64,000 nt of DNA from NCBI RefSeq assembly GCF_934668725.1, contig NZ_CAKUOF010000006.1, forward strand, positions 162,187 to 226,186, written 5' to 3'. Numbering within the stretch: position 1 is the stretch's first letter; each line of letters starts with the position of its first letter. Under the pieces are notes generated by a model. It was not told where the DNA came from. It made no database searches and saw only the letters and a program-made list of their open reading frames with translations. Below, piece after piece: positions 1 to 10,900 of this stretch. A program made the translations under genes and the position numbers. This DNA is from an uncultured Dysgonomonas sp. Lineage in GTDB: Bacteria > Bacteroidota > Bacteroidia > Bacteroidales > Dysgonomonadaceae.

Positions 1-406
1 GCTCTCGTCCTGTATCGCTTTTTCCAAGAATACCTATATTATTTTCTATATCAGACAAGTAGTCTTTTTCAACATACCGAAGTACTGCCTTTATTTTATT
101 CATCCCCGATTTATAGGACTGAACATTCTGCAAATCGCTCATCTTTTCGATAAACTTCTCTGCCGTCAGAAAGGCAATAGCTTCTTCACGTGTAAACATT
201 AGCGGAGGCAGTTTATAGCCATCAACCAAAGAGTAACCTACACCTACATTCCCGATAATAGGAATGCCTGCTTCCTCAAGTGTTCGTATATCCCGATAAA
301 CGGTACGCAAAGAAATGTCGAACCTATCGGCTATTTGCTGAGCCGTAATTACAGATCGCGATTGCAGTTGCACCAGTATAGAAGATATTCGCTCGAGTCG
401 GTTCAT
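1..406 (-). CDS. YafY/WYL-type HTH transcriptional regulator (3' end outside window)
   Basis: About 135 N-terminal residues are present, starting MNRLERISSILVQLQ; the window edge removes the rest. The first 60 residues form a winged helix of the HTH_11/DeoR kind, with an AQQIADRFDISLRTVYRD recognition segment followed by RTLEEAGIPI. Family members (about 230-320 aa) continue into a WYL ligand-sensing domain, which cannot be seen here. Such regulators often sit beside a single small enzyme gene that they control. Here the VOC-fold gene lies directly upstream on the same strand, with a terminator hairpin between them, so a link is possible but unproven. The call is firm for the HTH and inferred for WYL. 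Confidence 0.85.
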   Translation of the reverse strand, partial: MNRLERISSILVQLQSRSVITAQQIADRFDISLRTVYRDIRTLEEAGIPIIGNVGVGYSLVDGYKLPPLMFTREEAIAFLTAEKFIEKMSDLQNVQSYKSGMNKIKAVLRYVEKDYLSDIENNIGILGKSDTGRE

Positions 407-442
407 CTTAGAATCAATTGATAAAAGGTGTAAAGATATAAA

Positions 443-478
443 AAGAATGTGCCGACCTGTTACCGTCAACACATTCTT
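443..478 (-). terminator. Rho-independent terminator after the VOC-fold gene
   Basis: A 9-bp perfect stem (AAGAATGTG/CACATTCTT) encloses a loop that holds a further GAC/GTC pairing. Read leftward it is followed by a short T-rich run. It lies just past the stop codon of the VOC gene and before the start of the WYL-type regulator, so the two genes are probably separate transcripts. Confidence 0.6.
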
Positions 479-489
479 AGTCTATCATA

Positions 490-915
490 TTAGTTACGCT
501 TTGGCATTTGCATGATACTCCAGTTTATACCGAATCTATCGGTCAAATTACCATAATTGGGCGAAAACGGTTTGGCTCCCAAAGGTTCGATAATCTCGGC
601 TCCGACTGCCAGTTTATCAAAGGTTTCTTTCACATTCTGATCGTCAAAGAAAACGATGTCCAGATGGATATTATTACCAACGATAAACTTCTCACCGGGT
701 AAAATGTCCGAAACATTAAAGCAATTATTACCAAAATCCAATCGGGCATTTTCTATACGATTCTTCGAATTATCATCCAATTGATCGGCTGAGGTATCAC
801 CTTTTCCGTCTCCGTAACGGATCATGTTTTCGATTTTCCCGTTAAATACTTCTTTATAAAAATTGAGGGCTGCTTCTGCTTGTCCGTCAAATGTAATGTA
901 GGCTTTTACTAACAT
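490..915 (-). CDS. VOC-fold (glyoxalase/PhnB-like) protein
   Basis: A 141-aa protein of the glyoxalase/bleomycin-resistance/dioxygenase superfamily, PhnB-like branch. The opening MLVKAYITFDGQAEAALNFY is typical of that branch, and the end (RFGINWSIMQMPK) matches its last strand. Members bind a metal or small molecule in a cytosolic dimer; the substrate is unknown. The reading frame extends upstream to 1008, but I chose the ATG at 915 because the upstream 31 residues do not belong to the fold and a TAnnTTTG promoter element (991-998) lies inside that extension. The neighbouring WYL-type regulator may control it. Confidence 0.85.
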   Translation of the reverse strand: MLVKAYITFDGQAEAALNFYKEVFNGKIENMIRYGDGKGDTSADQLDDNSKNRIENARLDFGNNCFNVSDILPGEKFIVGNNIHLDIVFFDDQNVKETFDKLAVGAEIIEPLGAKPFSPNYGNLTDRFGINWSIMQMPKRN

Positions 916-990
916 AATTTTACTTGTTTTATTGCTGTAAATACTTGAAAGTATTGAAAAGGTATCAGACCTTACTTTCGTTATCATCAG

Positions 991-998
991 CAAAAGTA
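991..998 (-). promoter_or_regulatory. Bacteroidota -7 promoter element (TACTTTTG) for the VOC gene
   Basis: The sequence fits TAnnTTTG and would start transcription near 985, giving a leader of about 70 bases before the ATG at 915. No convincing -33 TTG is seen. Its position argues against the longer reading frame starting at 1008. Confidence 0.4.
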
Positions 999-1074
999 CA
1001 AGCAGCAAGTGACAGCCTTATGTCAGTAGGAAAAAAGAACTTTCTATTGAATAGATAAAATAAATCTGTAGCCG

Positions 1075-2211
1075 TTATTTCAAAGATGCCATATCTATTA
1101 CATATCTGAACTGTACTTTTCCATCCAGCACATTCTTATAAGCCTCATTTATTTGTTGGATGGGTATAACTTCCACCTTCGGATAAATGTTATTTTTGAT
1201 GGAATAATCGAGCATTTCCTGAGTCTCGGGAATACCTCCGATAAGAGAATAATATATTTTCCGTCTTCCCCACAATGCATTTGTACTTAACGATGGTACC
1301 TGATCTCTCGGAGGCACACCCAAAAGCACCATAGTTCCATCGACTTTAAGCATTGCCATATAAGGTTCTAATTTAAAAGAGAAAGGGATAGTACTGATAA
1401 GCAAATTGAATGAATTATTCAACCCTTGCATCTCAGTCTCATTCTTGGTATTGACATATTTGACTGCACCCATATCCAAAGCTGCCTGACGTTTGTCTTC
1501 TGTTATATCAAAAACAGTAACCTCAGCACCCATTGCAATGGCATATTGTACAGCCATGTGTCCTAACCCTCCGAATCCGGCAACAGCTACTTTATCGCCC
1601 TTTTTTACATGATTGTACCTCAAAGGCGAATAGGTCGTTATACCCGCACAAAGAAGCGGAGCTACTTGATCTAATGGGGCATTGTCGGGCACTTTCAAGG
1701 CAAATGATTCCTTAACAACTATATTATTTGAATATCCCCCTTTGGTATATCCATTTCCTTCGCTGCTGCCATAGGTATAAGTGGCACCTTTGGCACAATA
1801 TTGCTCTTCTCCTGCTTTGCAGTATTCACATTCTCCACACGAATTTACCATACAGCCCACTCCGGTGATATCTCCTACTTTGAATTTATGTACATCTTTT
1901 CCGACTTGAGCAACTCGTCCCACAATCTCATGTCCCGGAACACAAGGATAGGGAGTACCTCCCCAATCTCCTTTCACCGTATGTATGTCGGAATGGCAAA
2001 TACCTGAATACAAAACATCTATCAGGATATCATTATCTCCAACTGCACGACGCTCAAATTCGTAGGGAACAAGATCACTTTTGGCGTCCATGCCTGCATA
2101 ACCTTTGGTATGAACATGTCCGGCATGTGAACCACCGGTTTGTGCATGGCTATAAAAGCCTAATAAGGTTAAGATAAAAACCGCAAGAAAGTTTAAGGCT
2201 GATTTTTTCAT
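1075..2211 (-). CDS. Zinc-dependent alcohol dehydrogenase (CAD/YahK type) with signal peptide
   Basis: A 378-aa medium-chain dehydrogenase of the cinnamyl-alcohol/YahK group, which reduces aldehydes with NADPH. Visible are the catalytic zinc ligands (GICHSDIH and GHEIVG), the four-cysteine structural zinc loop (CGECEYCKAGEEQYC) and the Rossmann turn GFGGLGHMAVQ. The oddity is the N-terminus: about 33 extra residues with a basic start, a hydrophobic run (LNFLAVFILTLLGF) and a likely signal peptidase I site (YSHA/Q), then a His-rich linker, before the usual HTKGYA start of the family. No ATG exists at the normal family start, so the extension seems genuine. It predicts export, which is strange for an NAD(P)H enzyme. 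Confidence 0.88.
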   Translation of the reverse strand: MKKSALNFLAVFILTLLGFYSHAQTGGSHAGHVHTKGYAGMDAKSDLVPYEFERRAVGDNDILIDVLYSGICHSDIHTVKGDWGGTPYPCVPGHEIVGRVAQVGKDVHKFKVGDITGVGCMVNSCGECEYCKAGEEQYCAKGATYTYGSSEGNGYTKGGYSNNIVVKESFALKVPDNAPLDQVAPLLCAGITTYSPLRYNHVKKGDKVAVAGFGGLGHMAVQYAIAMGAEVTVFDITEDKRQAALDMGAVKYVNTKNETEMQGLNNSFNLLISTIPFSFKLEPYMAMLKVDGTMVLLGVPPRDQVPSLSTNALWGRRKIYYSLIGGIPETQEMLDYSIKNNIYPKVEVIPIQQINEAYKNVLDGKVQFRYVIDMASLK

Positions 2212-2388
2212 AGGTAATTATGTAAAAGAAAATATTTAAAGACTATAACTATTTATCTCTGTTTCGCTTACCAAAGTAACAAATAGTTCTGAGAACTTTA
2301 TTTCAGTAAACATGTATAGTATCTGTTTATATGATCGGCAAGTAACTAAAAACCCTATAAAAAAGAGGGACAATATATAATTTCGTAT

Positions 2389-2970
2389 TTACGCCTCACT
2401 GATTTTGAATATCAATAAACATGTAACCTTGTCTATTTCATTGTACAACAATTCTTGTTTTTCGGGCACATCTTCCGAATAAGTAAATCCCTCATCCTCC
2501 ATCTTGTCGGATAATAGTAAAGATTCGTGTTCTTTACATAACTTCCTGATCTTGTCTATGTCCTTAGTAAAAGACACATTCATATTGGAATTATTGAGTA
2601 AAGTAATAATTGTTTCCAGTTTGTTATGGCAGATATCCGATACATTTTTTATTATAAGAAAATCTTTCGGGCGTAGTACTTGCTCGCTTTGTACGATAAG
2701 ATTCATCCTGCGATACAGTGCCTGCAATTCTTCAATACGCTTTTCTACAAGATCTTTCTTATCTCTTTTAATCTGCAATTTCCGATCCAATACTTCGGGA
2801 ATATAAACAGCCAAAAAGACGGTGACAACTAAAGCTCCCACATCTACTAAATTAATAGTTTCAGCAAGTGGTATATTATAATAATGGTGAAAAGCAATAC
2901 CTATAATAGCCCCGATAATAATCAACGAGATGTACAGGAAATACTTTAATAATCTATCAGAATCTTTCAT
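2389..2970 (-). CDS. Hypothetical membrane protein
   Basis: A 193-aa protein that I do not recognise. Two hydrophobic segments lie at about residues 11-30 (YFLYISLIIIGAIIGIAF) and 40-60 (VDVGALVVTVFLAVYI). A charged, probably coiled-coil region follows (LQIKRDKKDLVEKRIEEL), then a soluble C-terminal helical domain, so it is likely an inner-membrane protein with a cytoplasmic tail. It stands alone: its upstream side faces a long AT-rich intergenic region with GTGAC repeats, divergent from the esterase gene. No function is proposed. Confidence 0.7.
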   Translation of the reverse strand: MKDSDRLLKYFLYISLIIIGAIIGIAFHHYYNIPLAETINLVDVGALVVTVFLAVYIPEVLDRKLQIKRDKKDLVEKRIEELQALYRRMNLIVQSEQVLRPKDFLIIKNVSDICHNKLETIITLLNNSNMNVSFTKDIDKIRKLCKEHESLLLSDKMEDEGFTYSEDVPEKQELLYNEIDKVTCLLIFKISEA

Positions 2971-3587
2971 TGGTAATATATTATGTTAATAATTAAATAG
3001 AATTCTCAGAAGATATTTACAATAAACAAATGTTTGTAGCCAATGGTTCTCTATCTATATAAATCTACAATTTAAGAAAGGTGACATTGTATACAATCAG
3101 TGATACAAAATAGTTACAAAATTCCCAATTACTGTACACCTTTGTTATTTTGTCAAGATATTGAAAAACAGTGACTAATATTTAAAAAGGTGACAAAAGT
3201 GACAAAAGTGACACTTTTTAATCTGTTTTTTTATTCTCCTATTTTAAACGCTATAAATAAAAGAGTTATCCCTCTTTATAGATAAAATTGAAGACAAACC
3301 GATTTTTACTCTAATTACCCAAACGAACATCTATAAGGAGAGTCTCTTTGGGATTTAAATACAACTCAAAAAGCAGAATAAAACGAAAACAAATAATATT
3401 TATGTTATTTACTCAATAACAGTTAAATAGACTCAAAATACAAAACATTTCTTTTATTAAATCGGTTTAAATAAAAGATGACCCAAAGTATCAGCTTTTT
3501 TTATTGATAACCGGTATAGCTACAATAGCAGGTTACAAGTAAAAAATGCATCATTAAACTTTACTGTTTACCAAATAGATTACTCTT
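2971..3587. other. 617-bp intergenic region, no gene seen
   Basis: A very AT-rich divergent intergenic region between the membrane protein gene and the esterase gene. It contains several GTGAC copies (near 3080, 3172 and the tandem at 3190-3214) and an imperfect AT inverted repeat near 3449-3477 (CTTTTATTAAA / TTTAAATAAAAG). No open frame with recognisable protein similarity and no tRNA fold was found. It presumably holds both promoters. Confidence 0.5.
3190..3214. repeat. Short tandem repeat, unit GTGACAAAA
   Basis: Two full 9-bp copies (3190-3198, 3199-3207) and a third partial copy GTGACAC (3208-3214). Looser GTGAC copies occur about 18 and 110 bp to the left. The spacing is close to one helical turn, so a protein-binding array is possible, but slippage in AT-rich DNA is an equally simple explanation. 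Confidence 0.6.
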
Positions 3588-4571
3588 ATGGAAAAAAAGA
3601 TTCAAAAAGCACCGGATTATCTTAAAGATCCACATCTGAGTGTTGAAACAAAAGAATATTTAAAGGTATTAAATGGAGGTGGTCCTGCAGTCGAAAGCTT
3701 ATCAAAGGAGGATGCCCGTAATGTCCTTGTTACAGTTCAAGCAAGCGTAAAAGTAGATGTTTCGGGTATCGAAGAATCCGAAAAAACAATAACATATAAT
3801 TCTCATAATCTTAAACTTACAGTTGTTCGCCCTAAGGGTATAAAAGAAAAACTGCCTGTCTTTATCTTCACTCATGGTGGAGGATGGATATTGGGAGATT
3901 ATCCGACCCATAAACGCATGGTTCGCGATTTGGTTGTTGAATCGGGATACGCTGCTGTTTTTGTAAACTATACACCATCACCCGAAGCAAAATATCCCCA
4001 AGCTCTTCACGAGATCTATGCAGCAACTAAATGGGTCTCCGAACATGGAAATGAAATAAATGTAGATGGCAAACGCCTTGCTTTAGTAGGAAACAGTGTC
4101 GGTGGAAACATGTCTATTGCAATCGGTTTGATGGCTAAAAAGAATAAAGGCCCTGAAATTAAAGTCCAGATTTTATTATGGCCAGTGGCAGACACCAATT
4201 TTGATACAGAATCATACCGGATGTATGGAGAACAGCGTTTCTTGACTACCCCTCTTATGAAATGGATGTTTGACCAGTATACCACCGATCCGAAACAGCG
4301 TAAAGAAATATATTTGGCTCCTTTGCAAGCTACTCTTGATGAATTGAAGGGTTTGCCTCCTACCGTCATTCAAGTGGCAGAAAACGATATTCTAAGGGAT
4401 GAAGCGGAGGCTCTCGGACGTAAGTTAGATGAAGCGGGAGTGGATGTAACCACAGTTCGTTACAATGGTGTAATTCATGACTTTGGTCTATTGAATGGAT
4501 TTGCAACCATACCTCAAACCCGCTCTCTATTCACATATACGGCAGCAGTTTTAAAACATTATCTGAAATAA
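3588..4571 (+). CDS. Alpha/beta hydrolase, HSL-type esterase
   Basis: A 327-aa hydrolase of the hormone-sensitive-lipase family (Abhydrolase_3), acting on short acyl esters. Visible are the oxyanion motif HGGGW (about residue 95), the nucleophile elbow GNSVGG (Ser near 169), the acid in AENDILRD (about 267) and the His in VIHDFG (about 297), so the catalytic triad is complete. The first 70 residues form the usual cap region. No signal peptide is present, so the enzyme is cytosolic. It is followed after 78 bp by the small YtxH-like gene, which may share its transcript. The natural substrate cannot be read from the sequence. Confidence 0.9.
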   Translation: MEKKIQKAPDYLKDPHLSVETKEYLKVLNGGGPAVESLSKEDARNVLVTVQASVKVDVSGIEESEKTITYNSHNLKLTVVRPKGIKEKLPVFIFTHGGGWILGDYPTHKRMVRDLVVESGYAAVFVNYTPSPEAKYPQALHEIYAATKWVSEHGNEINVDGKRLALVGNSVGGNMSIAIGLMAKKNKGPEIKVQILLWPVADTNFDTESYRMYGEQRFLTTPLMKWMFDQYTTDPKQRKEIYLAPLQATLDELKGLPPTVIQVAENDILRDEAEALGRKLDEAGVDVTTVRYNGVIHDFGLLNGFATIPQTRSLFTYTAAVLKHYLK

Positions 4572-4649
4572 GACACCGAACCTTCTGTTGGCAGTTGATG
4601 AGGTGATCCCAACATATTGCGAAAATCTTAATTTTAAAATAATATAGTT

Positions 4650-4862
4650 ATGAAAAAAGTAATTCTGGGAGTAGGAATAGGCATTGGACTAATTTACCTG
4701 GCTCGAAAAATGTATAATGACGGACATCTTGATTGTTGTTGTGATGAAGTTGATAAATTTCTTAGTAAGTCCAGGAGGAATTTAAGAAACATGGCTGATG
4801 TCGCAAAAAACGAAGCCGAATACATTAAAGAACGTGTAGAGGATACTTTAGGAAAGAAGTGA
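4650..4862 (+). CDS. Small YtxH-like membrane-anchored protein
   Basis: A 70-aa protein with an N-terminal hydrophobic glycine-rich helix (VILGVGIGIGLIYLA), a Cys-rich patch (DCCCDE), then an amphipathic charged helix (about residues 40-66). This is the general plan of YtxH-like small stress or envelope proteins, but the match is to architecture only. It lies 78 bp after the esterase gene and is closed by a strong palindromic terminator, which supports it as a real short gene. Confidence 0.6.
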   Translation: MKKVILGVGIGIGLIYLARKMYNDGHLDCCCDEVDKFLSKSRRNLRNMADVAKNEAEYIKERVEDTLGKK

Positions 4863-4883
4863 CTCAACTAAGATGTTTAATTA

Positions 4884-4919
4884 AAGAACGAGGGTAATCA
4901 ATTGATTACCCTCGTTCTT
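4884..4919. terminator. Bidirectional terminator, perfect 36-bp palindrome
   Basis: An uninterrupted 18-bp inverted repeat centred at 4901/4902, with A/T-rich flanks. It sits between the convergent small YtxH-like gene and the glucan synthase gene and can stop transcription from both sides. Confidence 0.8.
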
Positions 4920-4939
4920 AGTTATATAAATCCCGATTA

Positions 4940-7900
4940 TTACTTAATCCATAAATCTACGAAATGCTCTTTACGGTCATCTGCCATAACAAAAGTATCT
5001 TTGCTATCCAGTCCTTTGCCATCAAGAACCAGACGAGGCAAAGATGAATCTTTTATTCTGAGTATAGTAATATGATATACTGTCTCTTTGTAACGATAAT
5101 GAATTTTGTAACTATCCCATTTTAGCGGCAGTAGCGGTGTTAATTGTAATTTATCGCCCATAAGATTCACCCCTAACAGCGTTTCCACCAAGAGACGATA
5201 CATCCAGGCCGCAGAACCGGTATACCATGTCCAGCCACCCCTTCCGAGATGCCCTTCGGCTGCATATACATCGGCAGCTATAACATACGGTTCTACTTTA
5301 TAAACGGCAGCCCGATCTGCTGTATCCGCATGATTGATCGGATTAAGCAATCCGAAAAGCTCCCATGCCTTTTCGGTTTCACCCATAAGGGCAAAAGCCA
5401 GCACTGTCCATATTGCACCATGTGTGTATTGACCTCCGTTTTCACGTACTCCGGGAATATACCCTTTGATGTAACCCGGATTAAGTTCCGATTTATTAAA
5501 AGGAGCGGTAAACAACTGAATCAGCTTATCTTCACGGCGGACAAGTTGTTTTTCTACTTGCTCCATACCCATTAATGAACGTTCAGGGTCTCCAGCACCA
5601 CTAATTATTGACCAGCTTTGAGGGAGCGAGTCAATGTGACATTCATCATTCACTTTCGATCCGAGCGGGGTTCCATCATCAAAATAAGCACGGCGGTACC
5701 ATTCTCCGTCCCACGCATTTACTTTTATATTATTGCGTAATTTTTCGGCTTCTGCCAAGCAATAATCGGCAAAAATATCATCACTCCTGAGTTTAGCTAT
5801 TTTAGAGAATTTGATTAATACATCATATAGGAAGAATCCGAGCCAAACACTTTCGCCCCGACCTTTTTCTCCTATCAGATTCATTCCGTCATTCCAATCA
5901 CCACACCCAATAAGAGGTAGCCCATGGATGCCGAATTTCAATCCGTATTTAATACTTCTTACACAGTGCTCGTATAATGTAGCCGATTCGGGAGAACGTC
6001 CCGGTAAATCGTAGTACGATTCTTCATCAGCACGTAGTAATCTACCCTCAATAAATGACACCTTTTCATCGAGAATGCCTGTGTCTCCAACAGCATTTAC
6101 GTATCTGCAAGTAACATAAGGCAGCCAGAGATAATCGTCCGAGAAGTGAGTTCTCACCCCACGTCCCATGGGTGGATGCCACCAGTGTTGCACATCCCCT
6201 TCAACAAACTGCCTGCTGGCAGCCCTTAAAATCTGTTTACGGGTGATAGACGGTTCGGCGTGTACCAGTGCCATTACATCCTGTAGCTGGTCACGGAAAC
6301 CATACGCTCCTCCCGATTGATAGTATCCTGAACGGGCCCATATACGGCTACTTAATGTTTGATACAAAAGCCATCCGTTTGCCATCATATTGACAGAAGC
6401 ATCAGGAGTGTCCACATTGATCGTTCCCAGTGTTCGGGTCCAATAACTCCAAACACCTTTTAGAGCCTCTTTAGCTGCTCCGGTTTGACGGAAACGCAGC
6501 ACAAGGTCTCGCATTTCTTCTTTATTGTGAGCAAATCCCAGACGAAAGCGCGTTTCGCGCTCTTGCCCATCAGCCAAATCAAAAACAACTTGCATAGCTC
6601 CGCAAGGATCGAGTCCTGCACCTACTTTACCCGAAAGACGGCTACGTTTCATGGCAGCAGGTTTCGTTAAACTTCCGTTTTGACCTATAAATTCGGCTCT
6701 GTCACCTGTTAAGGTTCGGGACTCTCCTACATCCATAAAAGCAATTTTCCCGGCAAAACCTATATTATAGAAGTTTCGGGCGAATAATACCCCTGTACGT
6801 ACATCTATTTCCGTTTGAACATGCAACAGACTTTTTTGACGTAGATCTGCCAAAACCCACTCATAATATCCGGTTACCGATAATCTGCGAGGTCTTCCCG
6901 AAGTGTTTTTCAGCTTCAATACTCCAAACTTGATCGGTGCATCCATTGCCACATATACTGTAAATTCAGAATCTATTCCGTTTTCACTATGCTCGAATAT
7001 CGTATAACCAAATCCATGCCTTACGACATAGGGCGTTGCACCTTTAGCGGGTAATGGCGTAGGAGACCAATATTCACCGGTCTGTTCGTCCCGTATATAA
7101 AAAGCCTCGCCCGAGCTGTCTTTTATAGGATCGTTATTCCAAGGCGTTATGCGGAACTCATGAGCATTTTCTGCCCAAGTATATGCACTTCCACTCTCCG
7201 AAACAACAGTCCCGAAATACTGGTTGGCGATTACATTACTCCAAGGGGCAGGTGTATTCTGACCGGCTCCAAGAGTAATAACATACTCGCGTCCATCGGG
7301 GGTAAACCCTCCTAAGCCATTTTCAAAAATAAGATCTCTTTTAGTTAAAGGTTTATCGGTTTTTGATGTTACAGAGTGCGTCGGCTGTAAAACCGATACT
7401 TGTAATTCTGAAATAGTAAGGTTTTGGATTTGTTTAGCTAAGGTTCCTAATTCGTCACATAAAACGATACGTGCTGCGGCTTGTAGCAAGAGTAGATCTT
7501 CACGCGGTACCTGTTCGATACGACGTACAAAGATACCTCCGGCTTTTTCCAACAGAGGAGCCTCAATACCCGAAGATATCAGATTCACGATTTCATCGTG
7601 TACCGACTGGCGGTATACCGACACATCTTCATTTAATATAAGAAGTTCGACAGACAAACCTTTCATTCTCCAGTATGCATGTGCCAATACCAACTGACGT
7701 ACAAGATCCATTCCCGAAACATCACTTATCCGTAATAATACCAATGGCGTATCTCCGGAAATGCTGTAACTCCAAAGTCCATCCTGCCCCCTTCTATTGT
7801 TTTTCAATATGGGTTGAGAGGCTCTTCTTTGAGCATTTGCATATACTAAAGATCCGGCAAGTTTGTTGTATAGCTGAGCTTCCGTTTCCTCAATACCGAG

Positions 7901-10900
7901 TTGATTAAGAACAACCTGGCTATGAGTCCAAGCCAGTTCGAATGCACGCTCACTCATACGGTAATTTTGGTACTTCTCAGTTAAGGCAACGGCAACTTCA
8001 CGGGTTTCGGCCATTCCTAAAATAACGGATACAGTGACCGTTTTTCCCGCAGGTATTGTAACTGTACGGCGCAATGAAATAGAAGGATCAAGAACCGAAC
8101 CGCTGCTATTGGAAAGTGCTCCTGCGTTTTCCATTGCTAAAGGGCGGAGAAGGGTATTTCCCCGACCGACAAACTTGGAACGATCTGTTTCGTAAGACAC
8201 ATCTTCTTTCTGACCGCTTGAAACAAGCATCAAGTGGAACAAATGAGGGGGTGTTTCATTTTGAGAGCGAGCTCTCCTTGTACAAAGTATTGCCGATAGT
8301 TCGGGTAAAAATTCAGTTTGAACAAACAAATTACTAAAGGCCGGATGTGCTTCATCTGCCGATTGAGGGGCAATAACCACTTCGCTATACGTAGTTAGTT
8401 CTATTGTACGAGTTGTTTGAGAACGATTTATTAATCTAATACGTCTCAACTCCACATCGTCTTCGGGCGAAACACAGATTGTTGTATGTGCCTCCAAATC
8501 TGAATATTGTTGACGGAACTCTGCATAAGCCTGAGTGAAAATCGCCTCATCTTTTTTGCCTTTATGTAAAGTGGGCTGATGTGTACTGGACCAAAAGTCA
8601 CCTGTATTACTATCTCTGAGGTAAACAAACATTCCCAGATTGTCGCTGGTAGCATCTTCACGCCAACGGTTTACAGCAATATTTTGCCAGCGGCTATATC
8701 CGCTTCCGCTATTGCTGATCATCACATGGTAACGGCCGTTTGACAATAAGTTGACCTCGGGAGCTATCGTAGTATCGGTGAACACGCGAACTACCTCTGA
8801 ACTGTCTGCAAGAAGAGGATGCAAACCTTTTATTTCAAATTCCGAATCATCGGATATAGCAGTCTCCGATATATTATGGGGTATACGTTCCTGCAATAGC
8901 AGCTCCGATGCTTTAAGCATGGGTACTCCCATAAAGCGTCTTTGCATAGGGTTATCTTTCATCAAATTGACAAGTGATAAAAGGCTCATTCCCTGGTGAT
9001 GTACCATGAAAGAGTGGATATTTACACTCTTCTGATCAGGACGCAGATGTAAAGGGGTGTAATCAATTGCTTCATAATACCCGTAGGCTCCCTCATGTCT
9101 TGCTTCACTCAGACGCTGCATATTTTCACATGCTTTTTGGGGAGAGACCATTAATGCCATAACCGTTGCATAAGGTGTAATAACTAGGTCTTCTGACAAG
9201 CCCCGCTTCAATCCCAGACTAGGAATGCCAAATGCTTTATACTGATAATTCTGAGAAGTATCGGTACGGTTATATCCCGACTCTGAAATACCCCAAGGTA
9301 CTCCAAGTGTTTTAGCATATTCAATTTGTGCTTTTACCGCTACTTTATAGGTCTGATCGAGCAATGTATGTTCAAAATTCGGCATCACTAAAAGAGGCAT
9401 TAGGTATTCGAACATCGAGCCACTCCACGACAATAATACAGGCTTCCCATGTGATACAACCAGTAAACGACTCAAAGAAAACCAATGTTCTTGCGGAACC
9501 TGCCCTTGAGCAATAGCCACATAGCTGCACAACCTTGCTTCGGAAGCCAGCATGTCGTATGAAGAGTTATCCATACGCTGCTCTGTAACATTATATCCGA
9601 TAACGAAAAGCTTCTTGGATGTGTTGTACAGAAAAGCAAAGTCCATTTGTGCAAACGACTCACTCTGCTTTTTCAATGTCCGTATTATCTGTAGTCTTTT
9701 CGAAGCATGGTTTGCTGCCGTATGCAAGCTCGATAACCAAGCATTGAGATAGGGTATTACATGCTCTTTGGCTGATGGTTTCTTCAGGTTGGAGAGCCTC
9801 ATCAATGTAATTTCGATCAAGGGGCAAATGGTTTCATCCAACTCCGCAGTCTCACGAAGTGTAAGCCCGTTGTCAAGTATATTTAGTTGGGAAATTACCT
9901 CATCCAGATTTCCGTCTAAGCCTTCATGAGCTGAAAGCTGACCAATATGCAGCCAAGGAGCCAGATACAATACTTCTTCGATATGATCTTCGATATTATT
10001 TTTTAATGTTTGTATCCAAGACTGTACTTCTTCGTTGTCATGAGCCAAAGAGGTTGATAGATTCTCGGTTTGCTGTTTTGCCGATTGTAACAATGCGAAG
10101 GCTTCATGCAATGTCTGAGGGCTTGAATCCAGATCTTTTTCAAGTTCATTTATGGCTGCGTTTTTAACTGTATAGCGTTTCATCACGCGTACCGTATCCA
10201 ATAATCCGTTAAAAATCACAGGGGTATATATAGGAGCATTTTTAAGTTCATTAAGCCCTCCGCTTAATGTCAGTAAATGACCGGCCAGATTTCCGCTATC
10301 CACACTTGATACATATAGTGGTGGTAACGGCTCTAACGTACGGGTATCATACCAATTGTATAAATGTCCACGGAATTTTTTCAATTCTCCCATTGTTGTA
10401 AACGTGAGTTGTGTACGTTCCAACATTTTTCCGGCAGATAAATATCCCAGATCATACGCCGACAGATTAGCTAACAGCGAGAGACCAATATTGGTAGGTG
10501 AGGTTCGTGAAGCTATAACAGGTACAGGTACTTCCTGAAAATTATCAGGAGCCAGCCAGTTTTCTTTGGCATTAACAAATGTTTCGAAGTAATGCCATGT
10601 TTTACGGGCAATTCGGTGCAACAGTAAGGTTTGTTCGGTTGTAAAGTCGGGCTTATGTTGCTTAAACGGACGGCTGATAAGCCAAGCAATACCCGGCGCT
10701 AATGTCCATGCAAGCCAAACAGGAAATGAGTACAATAGAATTACAGGGTCGAAAAAAGCTAATAACCCGGCACAAACGATAGAAAATGCAGGGGAAAACC
10801 ACATCGCACGATAAAAACTTGAGGGGGAATTACCGGCTGTTTGCTCGGCATCTATAGATGTCTTCCATTTCAACAAGTGCCTGTGAGTAACTATCAAACG

